Of a stretch of 64,000 bases of DNA, positions 44,413 to 54,035 are shown one piece after another. The first letter of the stretch is position 1, and the number at the start of each line of letters is the position of its first letter. The notes under the pieces are model-generated. The model worked only from the letters and a program-made list of their open reading frames with translations, did not search any database and had not been told where the DNA came from. This DNA comes from Maribacter algarum (ex Zhang et al. 2020). Lineage in GTDB: Bacteria; Bacteroidota; Bacteroidia; Flavobacteriales; Flavobacteriaceae. Position numbers and translations under genes: made by a program. The DNA lies in the NCBI RefSeq assembly GCF_005885635.1, contig NZ_VATY01000002.1:310001-374000 (forward strand). The letters are read 5' to 3'.

Positions 44413-45675
44413 ATGGAAAAAAAAGCCCCTTGGTATTATCTTATACTTTTAATTTTAGCAGGGGAAGCTGTATTTATACTACCCTTTGTCTTGCCCCGTA
44501 TTTTTAGACCGACCATATTAGACCTTTTTCAACTTGATAATACCCAACTCGGACTCTGTTTTTCAGTATATGGTATAGTTGCGGTCTTTTCGTATTTATT
44601 TGGTGGTCCCTTGGCCGACAAGTTCCCGCCTCGAAAGCTAATGGCTATCGCCCTTTGGTTGACTGCCTTAGGTGGATTGGTTTTTGTTACCTTCCCTGAT
44701 TTTACAACGCTACAATTTTTGTATGGTTATTGGGGATTCACTACGATTTTTCTTTTTTGGGCACCTATGATTAAATCAGCCCGTCTTTGGGGAGGTTTAA
44801 ATTCTCAAGGGAAAGCCTTTGGCTTGCTCGATGGTGGACGCGGACTCACAGGAGCACTTTTTGGTTTATTAGGCGTTGTGGTCTTTGCAATGTTTATTTC
44901 AGAACATGTTGTGACCGCCCAATTGCAGGAAAGAGAAGAAGCATTTCAATATGTCATATATTTTTCGGTAGCTATCATTGGTCTCATTGGGGTACTAACG
45001 TGGTTTTTTATGAAATCGGGTGTCGACGAAAAGGAGATTCTTTTGGAGCGAATTTCCGTTCATCAGATAATTTCCGTGCTTAAACTTCCTGCGGTTCAGC
45101 TACTAATGGTTATCATTCTTTGTGCCTATGTAGGATATAAAATTACCGATGTACTCTCTTTATATGCAAAAGAAGTTATGCAATACAATGAAGTGAAATC
45201 GGCTCAGGTAGGCACTTTTTTACAGTTTTTAAGACCTACCACTGGAATTTTATTGGGTTTGTTGGTTGACCGTTTTCGAATTAGTTTGGTACTGGTATTT
45301 AGTTTTTTAGCCTGTATTATTGGCGGTGTTCTTTTTGCTTCCGGACTCATTGCACCCTCAACGACAGCCTTATTTTTTATCTCAGTTGTGGTTATTGCTG
45401 TTGGTGTTTACTCGGCAAGGGCTTTGTATTTTGCTGTAATGCAGGAGGGAAAGATTCCTTTAGTTCTCACAGGAACGGCCGTAGGTTTGATTTCTTTAGT
45501 TGGATATACACCTGATATCTTCGCTGGACCCGCTTATGGATATTTATTGGATGCACACCCGGGGGAAGAAATCGGACACCAAAATGTTTTTTGGATGCTC
45601 ACTGCTTTCTCATCTGTAGGATTTGTAGCTGCAGTACTATACTATCGCTTGTTTGGAAGAAAAGAAACCACTTAA
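44413..45675 (+). CDS. MFS transporter
   Basis: 420 residues with about 12 membrane segments. The MFS loop 2-3 motif is seen as GGPLADKFPPRKLMA (about 75-90), and a second-half copy as LGLLVDRFRISLV. It has a short N-terminus and a large hydrophobic core. The substrate is unknown; the general form resembles sugar or organic-acid porters. Its stop region overlaps the end of the convergent YdeI gene by four bases. Confidence 0.9.
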   Translation: MEKKAPWYYLILLILAGEAVFILPFVLPRIFRPTILDLFQLDNTQLGLCFSVYGIVAVFSYLFGGPLADKFPPRKLMAIALWLTALGGLVFVTFPDFTTLQFLYGYWGFTTIFLFWAPMIKSARLWGGLNSQGKAFGLLDGGRGLTGALFGLLGVVVFAMFISEHVVTAQLQEREEAFQYVIYFSVAIIGLIGVLTWFFMKSGVDEKEILLERISVHQIISVLKLPAVQLLMVIILCAYVGYKITDVLSLYAKEVMQYNEVKSAQVGTFLQFLRPTTGILLGLLVDRFRISLVLVFSFLACIIGGVLFASGLIAPSTTALFFISVVVIAVGVYSARALYFAVMQEGKIPLVLTGTAVGLISLVGYTPDIFAGPAYGYLLDAHPGEEIGHQNVFWMLTAFSSVGFVAAVLYYRLFGRKETT

Positions 45676-46253
45676 CTTCCCCAGCCACCACGAGCTTTGA
45701 TGTTTTTTGCACAAAGACTGACGATTTCAGTAATCCGTTTTTGACGGGTTTCTTCCCGCTTGGCTTGATTTAGATAGTATAAATAACTCTTACGCTGTCC
45801 TCTGGTAAAGTTTTGGAAGTTGGCAAAGGCTGTTGGGTTTTTATCAAAAGCATCTTTTAATTCCTTTGGAATGATTCCATTTTCAACATCATCTAAAGAA
45901 GTCCAAGAACCATTCTTTTTGGCCACTTTTATGGATTCCAATCCGCTTTGGTGCATCAGTCCACTTTTCTTAAGCACTTTGATATGGTCTTTGTTGACTC
46001 TGCTCCAAACACTTTTGGGCTTTCTTGGGCAGAAGTATTGACGTCGTTTTCCTGGCCCGATATTTTTGACAGTACTATCAATCCATCCGTAGCATAGTGC
46101 TACCCGAACCGCTTCTTCCCAGCGCATGCTTTCATTTTTGTGGGAAACTGCATAAAATATCAAATAAATACCTTTTTCGACGGCATAATTTTCATGGAGC
46201 CACGCCCTCCATTTGGTATCGTTCTCAAAATAATATTCTTGAATTTTTTTCAT
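45672..46253 (-). CDS. YdeI/OmpD-associated family protein
   Basis: 193 residues of the classic YdeI subgroup: KWRAWLHENYAVEKGIYLIFY, RWEEAVRVALCYGWIDSTV, the long FCPRKPKSVWSRVNK, and the C-terminal YLYYLNQAKREETRQKRI. Relatives have been linked to antimicrobial peptide resistance in other bacteria. It differs in type from the protein at 19652. Confidence 0.85.
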   Translation of the reverse strand: MKKIQEYYFENDTKWRAWLHENYAVEKGIYLIFYAVSHKNESMRWEEAVRVALCYGWIDSTVKNIGPGKRRQYFCPRKPKSVWSRVNKDHIKVLKKSGLMHQSGLESIKVAKKNGSWTSLDDVENGIIPKELKDAFDKNPTAFANFQNFTRGQRKSYLYYLNQAKREETRQKRITEIVSLCAKNIKARGGWGS

Positions 46254-46371
46254 TCTAAACTGTGAATTGGCTCAAATTCTTTAAAAATACGGTTTTCTAA
46301 TAGATGTTCTATGGGCGTTTAAAGCCTAATGTGTATTTTAGAGACTTCACTTAACTCAAACAACAATTTAA

Positions 46372-49300
46372 ATGAAAAAGTTAGCTATTGCTATAGTGGT
46401 AATCTTCGGATTAGTCCTTGGAAGTTGTACTAATAAAAGAGAAGGAAAACCTAAAGTTTTGGTCTTCTCGAAAACCATGGGATTTAAACATGCCTCAATT
46501 CCCGTAGGAATCGCAGCTATTGAAAAGCTTGGTGCCGAAAATGGTTTTGAAGTTGACACTACCAAAAATGGGGAGTTGTTCAACGAAGACAATTTGAAAC
46601 AATACTCTGCTATAATTTTCTTAAGCACCACTATGAATGTGCTCGACCATACTCAAGAAGCGGCTTTTGAACGCTATATTCAAGCAGGTGGGGGTTATGT
46701 GGGTGTGCATGCAGCAACTGATACGGAGTATGACTGGGGCTGGTACAACAAATTGGTGGGGGCACAATTTCTGAGTCATCCAGCGGGTACTCCAGAAGCT
46801 GATTTTATTATCAAGGATAACGGTTTTATTGCAACAAAACATTTTACCGATTCTGTTTGGCACCGCTCCGATGAAATTTATAATTATAAGAACATCAATC
46901 CCGATGTCAATGTTTTGATGACCATTGACGAATCGACTTATGAAGGTGGAAAAAACGGTGATTATCATCCTTTTGCATGGTATCACGAATTTGACGGCGG
47001 ACGTTCCTTTTATACAGGCGCGGGCCATACTGATGAAAGTTATGCAGAAGACCCTTTCCTAAAACATTTATTGGGTGGCATTCAGTATGCCATCGGGGAG
47101 AATTTAGAGTTGGATTATTCAAAAGCCACTTCGCAAATACCACCAGAAATTGACCGTTTTTCCAAAGTTGTTTTATCAGAAGGTGAATTTTTCGAACCTA
47201 CAGAAATGACCATTTTGCCAAATAACGATGTGCTCATTGGACAACGTCATGGTGAGATTTTACGCTATAACGCGGCAACAAAAGAATTGACCGAGATAGC
47301 AAAATTTGATGTGTATGATAAAACATTGAATACACCTGGAGTAAACGCTGAAGAAGGTTTGATGGGAGTCCAGAAAGACCCGGACTATGCCACTAATAAT
47401 TGGATTTATGTGTATTATGCCCCAACTGGTGATGAGGAAGTCAATCGCTTATCAAGGTTCAAATATTCAGATGGAAATTTTGATATGGCTTCCGAGCAAA
47501 AAATTATCGATGTGTATTCACAACGTGAAATTTGTTGCCATACTGGAGGTTCAATCGCTTTTGGCGGTGATGGACTCTTATACCTATCGACAGGGGATAA
47601 TTCAACTCCCTTTGACGAGAAAGGTGCAAAATACGTGAATAACGGTTTTGCTCCCTTGAATGACCTTCCAGGAAAACAGCAATATGATGCGCGTCGTTCT
47701 TCTGGAAATACCAACGACCTTCGTGGAAAAATACTCCGTATTAAAGTTAATGAAGACGGGAGTTATGATATTCCGGATGGTAACCTATTCCCTGTAGGAA
47801 CGGATAAAACCCGTCCTGAGATTTACACCATGGGACATCGTAATCCCTATCGTATTTCGGTAGATTCTAAAAGGGGCTATGTATACTGGGGTGACGTCGG
47901 ACCCGATGCCCGTGAAGATCAATTGGGCACGCGTGGTCCAAGAGGTCATGATGAAATGAATCAAGCTCGCGAGGCTGGAAACTTTGGATGGCCTTTATTT
48001 ATAGCGGATAACAAGCCGTATATCGACTACGATTATGCTACTGGAGAAAGTGGAATAACTTTCGACCCTGAAAAGCCAATCAACGATTCTAAAAACAATA
48101 CAGGTTTGACCGAACTTCCACCGGCACAGCCAGCTTATGTCTATTATCCGTATGCTGAAACTTCCGAATTTCCGCAGGTTGCCACCGGAGGTAGAAATGC
48201 AATGGCTGGGCCAACCTATTATTCCGATGAATATGCGAACGGTGGTGGATTGCCCGCCTATTATGATGGAAAAGTAATTATCTATGATTGGATGCGTGGC
48301 TGGATGATGGCCGTACATTTGTTTGAAGACGGTAGTGTCAACAAAATGGAACCTTTTGCTTCGGATATCAAAGTTAACAATTTGATTGATGTGGAAATGG
48401 GCCCAGACGGAAGAATGTACCTTTTAGAATACGGTAGTGGCTGGTTCTCGGCGAATAAGGATTCCGGATTAAGTTATGTAGAGTTTAATGGCGGTAATCG
48501 TCCACCTGTTATTGATAACATGATAGTGGACAACACTTCAGGAAAACTTCCTTTGACAATTAATGCAAGGGTCGAAGCAAGGGATCGCGAAAAAGATGCG
48601 ATTAGTTATGTTTGGGATTTAGGGAATGGTGAAACTAAGGAAACCAGTGAGCCAAAAATATCACATACTTACGCGGAAGCTGGAGAATATAATATCTCAG
48701 TAGAAGTAAAGGATACCGGAGGTGAATCGGCAATTAGCGCGAGTACCGCTGTAGTGGCTGGAAATTCGAGACCTGAAGTGAATATTGCTATTACGGGTGG
48801 AAATAGCTCCTTCTATGTGCCAGGGCAACCTGTTAATTATGAAGTATCCGTAACAGATGCTGAGAGCAGTGACATTGACCCAGAGAATATTTTTGTTTCT
48901 GTGGACTATTTAGAGGGAATGGATAAAGTGGCAATGTCTTTAGGACACCAACAAGTTTCTGCATCGGTTACCGGTAAGGCCTTGACCCAAGCGATGGATT
49001 GTAAAACCTGTCACAAGGAAACAGAGGTCTCAATCGGACCAAATTACAGGGATATTGCTGCAAAATACAAGGATGATAAAAATGCCAAATCCTATCTTCA
49101 AAGGAAAATAAAAGAAGGTGGTTCTGGTGTTTGGGGTGAGGTGATGATGGCTGCGCACCCAAATATCACCTCAAATGAGACAAGTCAAATAGCGACCTAT
49201 ATCATGTCATTGAATGGAGATGGAAGTATGAAACCATCATTACCTCCAAAAGGTTCTGTAAAAGCAGAGGCCACAACTCCCGGAAACTTAATGGTATTGA

Positions 49301-49764
49301 CAGCTAGTTATACGGATGGAGGTGCTGAAGGTGCTGTTCCATTGACAGGTTCTAAGTCCGTCGCCTTGGCTAGCAACACTGTTGGTTTTTCGGAAGCGAC
49401 TAAGACCAAAGATATGATGGCCGTTACGTTTGGAGGACAAGATTTATTGGTGCTCCAAGGAGCCAAAGGATGGTTTGAATTGGATGATATTGACCTTACA
49501 GGAGTAAGCGCTGTAGTTTTGACGGTAGGCTGGCAGGAACCTCCCAAAGTTGCGTATAATTTTGATATTCGTTTAGATTCGGCAGAAGGGGAAATTATTG
49601 GTAAAGGTAATTTGGCCGTTCAACCTCCAGGAACGCCTGGTAGCGCAATAGTGATGCCCTTAACGAAGAAACCTAGTGGAAAGAATAAACTGGTTATTAC
49701 TGGTGCCGTAGAAAAGGGTAAGACACCGGCCTTGGTAGCAGTAGTAAATGCTATGTTCAATTAA
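46372..49764 (+). CDS. ThuA, sugar dehydrogenase, PKD and cytochrome c fusion protein
   Basis: 1130 residues with a lipoprotein signal (LVLGSC). Order of domains: ThuA (about 27-240; VLVFSKTMGFKHASI, GGGYVGVHAATDTEYDW), a PQQ-dependent glucose/sorbosone dehydrogenase propeller (about 255-700; VEMGPDGRMYLLEYGSGW), a PKD domain (about 715-800; YVWDLGNGETKETSEP), a class I cytochrome c with haem site C877KTCH881, and a C-terminal carbohydrate-binding-like domain (about 980-1130). It is predicted to oxidise a sugar in the periplasm or at the surface and pass electrons to its own haem. A terminator follows. Confidence 0.92.
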   Translation: MKKLAIAIVVIFGLVLGSCTNKREGKPKVLVFSKTMGFKHASIPVGIAAIEKLGAENGFEVDTTKNGELFNEDNLKQYSAIIFLSTTMNVLDHTQEAAFERYIQAGGGYVGVHAATDTEYDWGWYNKLVGAQFLSHPAGTPEADFIIKDNGFIATKHFTDSVWHRSDEIYNYKNINPDVNVLMTIDESTYEGGKNGDYHPFAWYHEFDGGRSFYTGAGHTDESYAEDPFLKHLLGGIQYAIGENLELDYSKATSQIPPEIDRFSKVVLSEGEFFEPTEMTILPNNDVLIGQRHGEILRYNAATKELTEIAKFDVYDKTLNTPGVNAEEGLMGVQKDPDYATNNWIYVYYAPTGDEEVNRLSRFKYSDGNFDMASEQKIIDVYSQREICCHTGGSIAFGGDGLLYLSTGDNSTPFDEKGAKYVNNGFAPLNDLPGKQQYDARRSSGNTNDLRGKILRIKVNEDGSYDIPDGNLFPVGTDKTRPEIYTMGHRNPYRISVDSKRGYVYWGDVGPDAREDQLGTRGPRGHDEMNQAREAGNFGWPLFIADNKPYIDYDYATGESGITFDPEKPINDSKNNTGLTELPPAQPAYVYYPYAETSEFPQVATGGRNAMAGPTYYSDEYANGGGLPAYYDGKVIIYDWMRGWMMAVHLFEDGSVNKMEPFASDIKVNNLIDVEMGPDGRMYLLEYGSGWFSANKDSGLSYVEFNGGNRPPVIDNMIVDNTSGKLPLTINARVEARDREKDAISYVWDLGNGETKETSEPKISHTYAEAGEYNISVEVKDTGGESAISASTAVVAGNSRPEVNIAITGGNSSFYVPGQPVNYEVSVTDAESSDIDPENIFVSVDYLEGMDKVAMSLGHQQVSASVTGKALTQAMDCKTCHKETEVSIGPNYRDIAAKYKDDKNAKSYLQRKIKEGGSGVWGEVMMAAHPNITSNETSQIATYIMSLNGDGSMKPSLPPKGSVKAEATTPGNLMVLTASYTDGGAEGAVPLTGSKSVALASNTVGFSEATKTKDMMAVTFGGQDLLVLQGAKGWFELDDIDLTGVSAVVLTVGWQEPPKVAYNFDIRLDSAEGEIIGKGNLAVQPPGTPGSAIVMPLTKKPSGKNKLVITGAVEKGKTPALVAVVNAMFN

Positions 49765-49785
49765 ATTGTAAAAATCGAACAAATG

Positions 49786-49815
49786 AAAGCATCCGATAAA
49801 ATCGGATGCTTTTTT
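49786..49815 (+). terminator. Rho-independent terminator
   Basis: AGCATCCGAT (49788-49797) pairs with ATCGGATGCT (49801-49810) around an AAA loop, followed by a T-run. It ends the ThuA fusion transcript. Confidence 0.92.
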
Positions 49816-49828
49816 ATATTCCGTTTTA

Positions 49829-50407
49829 ATGATAACCAACACCACAAGAAGATTTTGGTACGCCTTTTTAATGTCAATGGCATTTTTAGTGCGTAACCGA
49901 AGTATGCGTAAGTGGTTTTGGGTGCCCATTGTGATTATAGGTATTGGTTTTCTACTCCCGCAAAATATGATTATACCTGTAAAGGACGCAACTACTAGTA
50001 GCTGGGATGACGAATCATTCTGGGCTTACCCATGGGGGACTTCAATTACACATAAAGGAATAGATATTTTTGCAGATAAAGGTACTGACATTGTCTCCGC
50101 AACAAACGGAATTGTAATTTATACATATGAAGGAGGCAAAGGAGGGAAGTCCGTTATGGTTCTAGGTCCCAAATGGCGCTTTCACTATTATGCGCACATG
50201 GATGAAATTAAAACCTTTGTTTTCAAACCCCTAAAAAGAGGAACCGTTATTGGTACCGTCGGTAATACGGGAAATGCCATAAATACACCGCCGCATTTGC
50301 ATTATGCGATTACGACACCTTTTCCCTATCCGAACTTATATGATGATGAATCCGTTCAGGGCTGGAAGCGTATGTTTTATTTAGATCCTGATATTTGGTT
50401 GAGGTAA
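49829..50407 (+). CDS. M23-family metallopeptidase
   Basis: 192 residues. A membrane anchor is at about 30-45 (WFWVPIVIIGIGFLLP). The zinc ligands of the LytM/M23 fold are in HKGIDIF (H and D) and PPHLHY (HxH), with a further H in HYYAHMDEI. It would cleave peptidoglycan cross-bridges or act as a regulator of such enzymes. The start may be further in (49871 or 49904), because 49829 is only 14 bases after the terminator's T-run. Confidence 0.88.
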   Translation: MITNTTRRFWYAFLMSMAFLVRNRSMRKWFWVPIVIIGIGFLLPQNMIIPVKDATTSSWDDESFWAYPWGTSITHKGIDIFADKGTDIVSATNGIVIYTYEGGKGGKSVMVLGPKWRFHYYAHMDEIKTFVFKPLKRGTVIGTVGNTGNAINTPPHLHYAITTPFPYPNLYDDESVQGWKRMFYLDPDIWLR

Positions 50408-50421
50408 TATACTTTTATTCT

Positions 50422-50712
50422 ATGAACTATCAAGAATTCAAAAAATTGCTAACTGAAGAGTTGCCACCTAAAAATTGGGCAGGACCCCTAAAGGCTCTTT
50501 GGTATGATGCAAAAGGGGATTGGGACACTGCTCATAAGATTGTAGACGGAATGAACAATACAACCGCGAAATGGATTCATGCATATCTACACCGCAAAGA
50601 AGGAGATGATTGGAATGCCGGTTATTGGTATCGGCAAGCTGGAAAAAAAATTCCAAAAAGCAGTCTAGAAGAGGAACATCGCGAACTGGTGGAGTACATT
50701 CTCAATAATTAA
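50422..50712 (+). CDS. Small conserved-looking protein of unknown function
   Basis: 96 residues from the ATG at 50422, 14 bp after the M23 gene. It has a tryptophan-rich helical pattern: NWAGPLKALWYDAKGDWDTAH, WIHAYLHRKEGDDWNAGYW and a final EHRELVEYI. The D-W-x2-A/G repeats suggest a TPR-like helical unit. I do not recognise a named family. It is soluble and without a signal. Confidence 0.7.
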   Translation: MNYQEFKKLLTEELPPKNWAGPLKALWYDAKGDWDTAHKIVDGMNNTTAKWIHAYLHRKEGDDWNAGYWYRQAGKKIPKSSLEEEHRELVEYILNN

Positions 50713-50942
50713 GAGGTTTTCTTGAACTTTTTCCTGGGTTTTAAAGAAAGCATCAATACCAGTAAAATTGGAGTCCATAAGGCAAAAGCCCAACCAATCA
50801 AAAATAACATCGAAATGCCTATTACCGCAAAAAGAGCAAAAGCTGCTATATACAACAATCCTTTTTTAGTATCATTCTCATGATACGCATCTACCAAATA
50901 AAAAAGCACAGGAACTATTGTTAATAAAGGTAGAATACTCAT
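50709..50942 (-). CDS. Small membrane protein of unknown function
   Basis: 77 residues from the ATG at 50942 (an earlier ATG at 50969 is possible). Three hydrophobic stretches (about 2-18, 28-48, 50-65) and a basic end KPRKKFKKTS. Its stop overlaps that of the preceding convergent gene by four bases. No family recognised. Confidence 0.6.
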   Translation of the reverse strand: MSILPLLTIVPVLFYLVDAYHENDTKKGLLYIAAFALFAVIGISMLFLIGWAFALWTPILLVLMLSLKPRKKFKKTS

Positions 50943-51017
50943 AAAAAAGGTCGGAGTTTTAATTACCAAACGACCATTTGCTTCATATGTTATTTAGTTC
51001 TGAGACCAATTTGAATA

Positions 51018-51791
51018 TTAATAATCTGAATACTCCGTAGGATACAAAAATAGTGTAACATTTTTCGAAACAGTGTTTTGATACTTCGGCATTACCTTAA
51101 GTTTTGACCATTCAGGCGAATCGACAAATGCCTTCCAGTTCGCATCCCTGCTTTCTTGATTAGCGTGGGTAGTCATGTACATGAGATTAGGCATCGTTGG
51201 GCCAGATAAAACTTCTGCATAGAAAACAGCATTAAAGCCTAGTCTATCAAACAGTTTTACTTCACCACCGGCGTTGAACATATCCACTTTGCTTTTATAA
51301 AGGGCTTCGGTGGCCGCTTCATAGCTTCGGAGCTCATAGATTCGGTCTTTACGCGCACCATCTAATTTTGATGCTTCCATTTTTGGCATATCAATAAAGG
51401 CTTTCATCAATACGGATTCAATGCGCTGATAGGGCGGATTGTCATGAGATGCTTCTAAATACGCCTTTCCATTTTCTTGATAGGAGGTATTGGCTGCCAA
51501 AGCATCATCCAATAGTCGGAACTGTACTAGGGAAGAGAAGGGAATCAATACATACGTTTTTTTAGGCGTAACAGAATCCATTGGCTTTGGTTTGAAAACT
51601 CCGACATTCTGAATATCGAACTGCTTTAATGCTGGTAGGAAAGCATTTTTCAGGAAATCATCGGTTGTCTTTTCTTGTGCCTCCGTATCAAACGAATAGG
51701 TTTTAAGCTGATAGTATTCTTGGGTCTGTGCGGTTGCAATAAATATTCCAAATAGGCATAAAATTACTAGAAGGTTTCCTAATGTTCTCAT
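51018..51791 (-). CDS. Exported NIPSNAP-family protein
   Basis: 257 residues from the ATG at 51791, chosen because it opens a clean signal peptide (MRTLGNLLVILCLFGIFIATAQ). The mature protein has two ferredoxin-like NIPSNAP units: EYYQLKTYSFDTEAQEK in the first and RIYELRSYEAATEALYKSK in the second, each followed by the usual GVFKP/NAVFYAE strands. Function unknown. It is 16 bp downstream of the GNAT gene and shares its direction. Confidence 0.85.
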   Translation of the reverse strand: MRTLGNLLVILCLFGIFIATAQTQEYYQLKTYSFDTEAQEKTTDDFLKNAFLPALKQFDIQNVGVFKPKPMDSVTPKKTYVLIPFSSLVQFRLLDDALAANTSYQENGKAYLEASHDNPPYQRIESVLMKAFIDMPKMEASKLDGARKDRIYELRSYEAATEALYKSKVDMFNAGGEVKLFDRLGFNAVFYAEVLSGPTMPNLMYMTTHANQESRDANWKAFVDSPEWSKLKVMPKYQNTVSKNVTLFLYPTEYSDY

Positions 51792-51807
51792 AATAAACGG
51801 ATTTAGC

Positions 51808-52263
51808 TTATGAAGATACATTTTTTTCGAAGCAGACGCTATTTTCAATGCCTTGATATTGACCATAATTGGATATTCGCCGATAGCCGTTCTTTTCATA
51901 AAGCGCAATGGCTTCCGGCTGTCTTTTTCCAGTTTCCAAAATGCAATGTGTATTTCCTAACTCTTTGGTCCAAAGTTCCAATTCCTTTAGCACCTTGGTT
52001 GCGTATCCTTTTCCTCTTTCCTCAGAAGGAACAAACATTCGTTTAACTTCCATAGAGCTGTCGTCAAATTTCTTTATCGCCCCGCATGCAACAGCTTTTT
52101 TATCCTTATACAAAACCACAGTGTGATTCAAATTAGAAATACTATTGAATTGATTGTAAAAAGCATGGTCTTCTCCATCCCGTTCCGCTAGATTGGCATC
52201 GAGCTGTTCAACAAGCTTAATAAAATCTGGATTTTTAGAATTTGTTCGTTTTAAAGTAAACAT
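51808..52263 (-). CDS. GNAT-family N-acetyltransferase
   Basis: 151 residues. The acetyl-CoA-binding motif A is VPSEERGKGYATKVLKELE (R-G-K-G-Y-A core), preceded by MEVKRMFV. The C-terminal LETGKRQPEAIALYEKNGY is typical of the family's last helix-strand. The substrate is unknown. Confidence 0.9.
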   Translation of the reverse strand: MFTLKRTNSKNPDFIKLVEQLDANLAERDGEDHAFYNQFNSISNLNHTVVLYKDKKAVACGAIKKFDDSSMEVKRMFVPSEERGKGYATKVLKELELWTKELGNTHCILETGKRQPEAIALYEKNGYRRISNYGQYQGIENSVCFEKNVSS

Positions 52264-52275
52264 GGTAATTGAATA

Positions 52276-53187
52276 TCAAACGGTTATCGAAACCCCTTTT
52301 GTTCTATTATTTTTTGAACTGTCAAAATAGAAATCAATTCGGCCTAAGTTGATTCCAAAACAGCCTACTTGATTTACGAGCACCTCTTTGCCTTTATTAT
52401 TTCTAACAATTGTAGGCTTGTCTAAAAATGTATGGGTATGTCCACCAATAATAAGGTTGGTATAATCTGTTTTTGAGGCAAGTGTAAGGTCGTCGGGCCT
52501 CTTCTCCCAAGCCTCATAGGCATATCCCAAATGTGATAAACAGATAACGAGGTCACATTGTTCTTCTTCTTTCAATTTACGTTCCGTGTCGAGGGCGATT
52601 TCATAAGGGTCTAAATAAACGGTTTCCCTATATAGCTTCTTGCTTACCAGTCCTTCAAGTCCGATGCCGATTCCGTAAACTCCAATTTTTATACCATCAC
52701 GATTATAGGTTTTATAGGGTTTGGTATGCCCGTTCATCAAAGTATTGCTGAAATCATAATTTGCACTTAGCAATTCAAATTTGGCATTTGGTAGTTGCGC
52801 GTAGAGTCCGTTTAATCCATTGTCAAAATCGTGGTTTCCAATGGTAGCAGCATCATACTTGAGCATGCTCATGAGTTTAAATTCCAGTTCTCCGCCGTAA
52901 AAATTAAAATAAGGAGTTCCTTGGAAAATATCCCCTGCATCAAAAAGTAAAGTATTCTTGTTTTCTATTCGAATTGATTCGACTAAGGCGGCTCTTCGTG
53001 CTAGACCTCCAAGATTTGGGAATTCAGAATGGTCTTTGGGAAAAGTGTCAATGTGGCTATGGACATCATTCGTATGTAAGATAGTGATATGCTTTTTAGA
53101 ATCTCCAATACAAGAGTTCAATGAAAATCCGCTTAAGCCTGCTATTGCTGCTGTCGAGGTGTTTTTTAAAAATTTTCTCCTTTTCAT
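52276..53187 (-). CDS. Metallophosphatase half of a split 5'-nucleotidase
   Basis: 303 residues with a Tat-like start (RRKFLKN) and a cysteine (LNSC) that may be lipidated. The calcineurin-type two-metal motifs are complete: TNDVHSH, LFDAGDIFQG, GNHDFDNG, and GGHTHTF. This is the UshA/5'-nucleotidase N-terminal domain without the substrate-specificity domain, which is encoded separately 3 bp upstream (53191). The pair is probably a periplasmic nucleotidase complex. Confidence 0.92.
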   Translation of the reverse strand: MKRRKFLKNTSTAAIAGLSGFSLNSCIGDSKKHITILHTNDVHSHIDTFPKDHSEFPNLGGLARRAALVESIRIENKNTLLFDAGDIFQGTPYFNFYGGELEFKLMSMLKYDAATIGNHDFDNGLNGLYAQLPNAKFELLSANYDFSNTLMNGHTKPYKTYNRDGIKIGVYGIGIGLEGLVSKKLYRETVYLDPYEIALDTERKLKEEEQCDLVICLSHLGYAYEAWEKRPDDLTLASKTDYTNLIIGGHTHTFLDKPTIVRNNKGKEVLVNQVGCFGINLGRIDFYFDSSKNNRTKGVSITV

Positions 53188-53190
53188 TTT

Positions 53191-53955
53191 TTACTGCTGT
53201 TTGTAGAATCTATCATCTACCGGCGAGTTAATGGTATCGACCTTTGCAAAATAATCAATCATGGCATTTCGTATCAAATAGTCTGTATCGGTTGTTCCAA
53301 TTAATTCTTTAAAGAACCCCATATTATCACCTCCAGTTACTAGATAATTCGAAGTAGCCACGAAGTAATTTTTGTTCACATCAAAAGTTTCTCCTTGAAT
53401 TTTTAAGGAGGCTAAGCTGTTGTTAGCGTCTAGAACTATCTGCATTCCTGCAATCGGATGTGCTCGTTTCGAATGCACTAAAAAATCTATCATTTCCAAA
53501 ACAGATTTTCCGGTTAATTCAACTACGACAATGGAATTTTCAAATGGCATAACTTCATAAGCTGTTCGTGCGGAGACCTTTCCCTTGGAGATAGTAGAGC
53601 GAATTCCTCCGTGGTTCATCAGCACAAAATCAATATCTTTTCCTGTACGGGATTTGAAAATTGGGCTCGCTTCTTCAAGAATAATATCAGCCATAAGATT
53701 ACCCGCTGAGGTATTGTATTCTCCATCCGTTTTTGTGAGTGTAGTAGGGGCATAGGCCAAAGTGCTATCCAATGTTTGGTTAACCCTTTCGCGATATGGA
53801 GCTACAAAGATTTCAATGGAATCGATACCGACAAAAGTACTATCAATAACCAAGTGTTTGGCATCGATTTGGGACAGGATAGTAGGGGTATCTCTACAGG
53901 AGGCAAAAAGTAATGAAGTTATAATTATAACAAATTGTTGTATTTTTAAATTCAT
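53191..53955 (-). CDS. 5'-nucleotidase C-terminal domain lipoprotein
   Basis: 254 residues with a lipobox (LLFASC). It is the 5'-nucleotidase C-terminal domain on its own: NLMADIILEEA, DFVLMNHGGIRSTI, MPFENSIVVVELTG and VATSNYLVTGGDNM are all hallmark segments that bind the base and ribose. It comes before its catalytic partner in the operon, the reverse of the domain order in the fused enzymes, and 3 bp separate the genes. Confidence 0.9.
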   Translation of the reverse strand: MNLKIQQFVIIITSLLFASCRDTPTILSQIDAKHLVIDSTFVGIDSIEIFVAPYRERVNQTLDSTLAYAPTTLTKTDGEYNTSAGNLMADIILEEASPIFKSRTGKDIDFVLMNHGGIRSTISKGKVSARTAYEVMPFENSIVVVELTGKSVLEMIDFLVHSKRAHPIAGMQIVLDANNSLASLKIQGETFDVNKNYFVATSNYLVTGGDNMGFFKELIGTTDTDYLIRNAMIDYFAKVDTINSPVDDRFYKQQ

Positions 53956-54035
53956 AATCCTTTTTATCTTGCGCCCGAAATATGTATCGATATTCTTTAC
54001 ATTTGTCTAAAGACAAGTTCCAAAGGTAAAAATAC

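Noticed and set aside
46621-47143. Minus-strand frames inside the ThuA fusion gene
   Set aside because: Antisense shadows of a well-supported gene; Cys/His-rich residues come from reversed coding sequence.
49829-50407. M23 peptidase and its neighbours as a phage lysis cassette
   Set aside because: The peptidase is membrane-anchored and flanked by ordinary chromosomal genes, with no holin or phage structural gene in the window.
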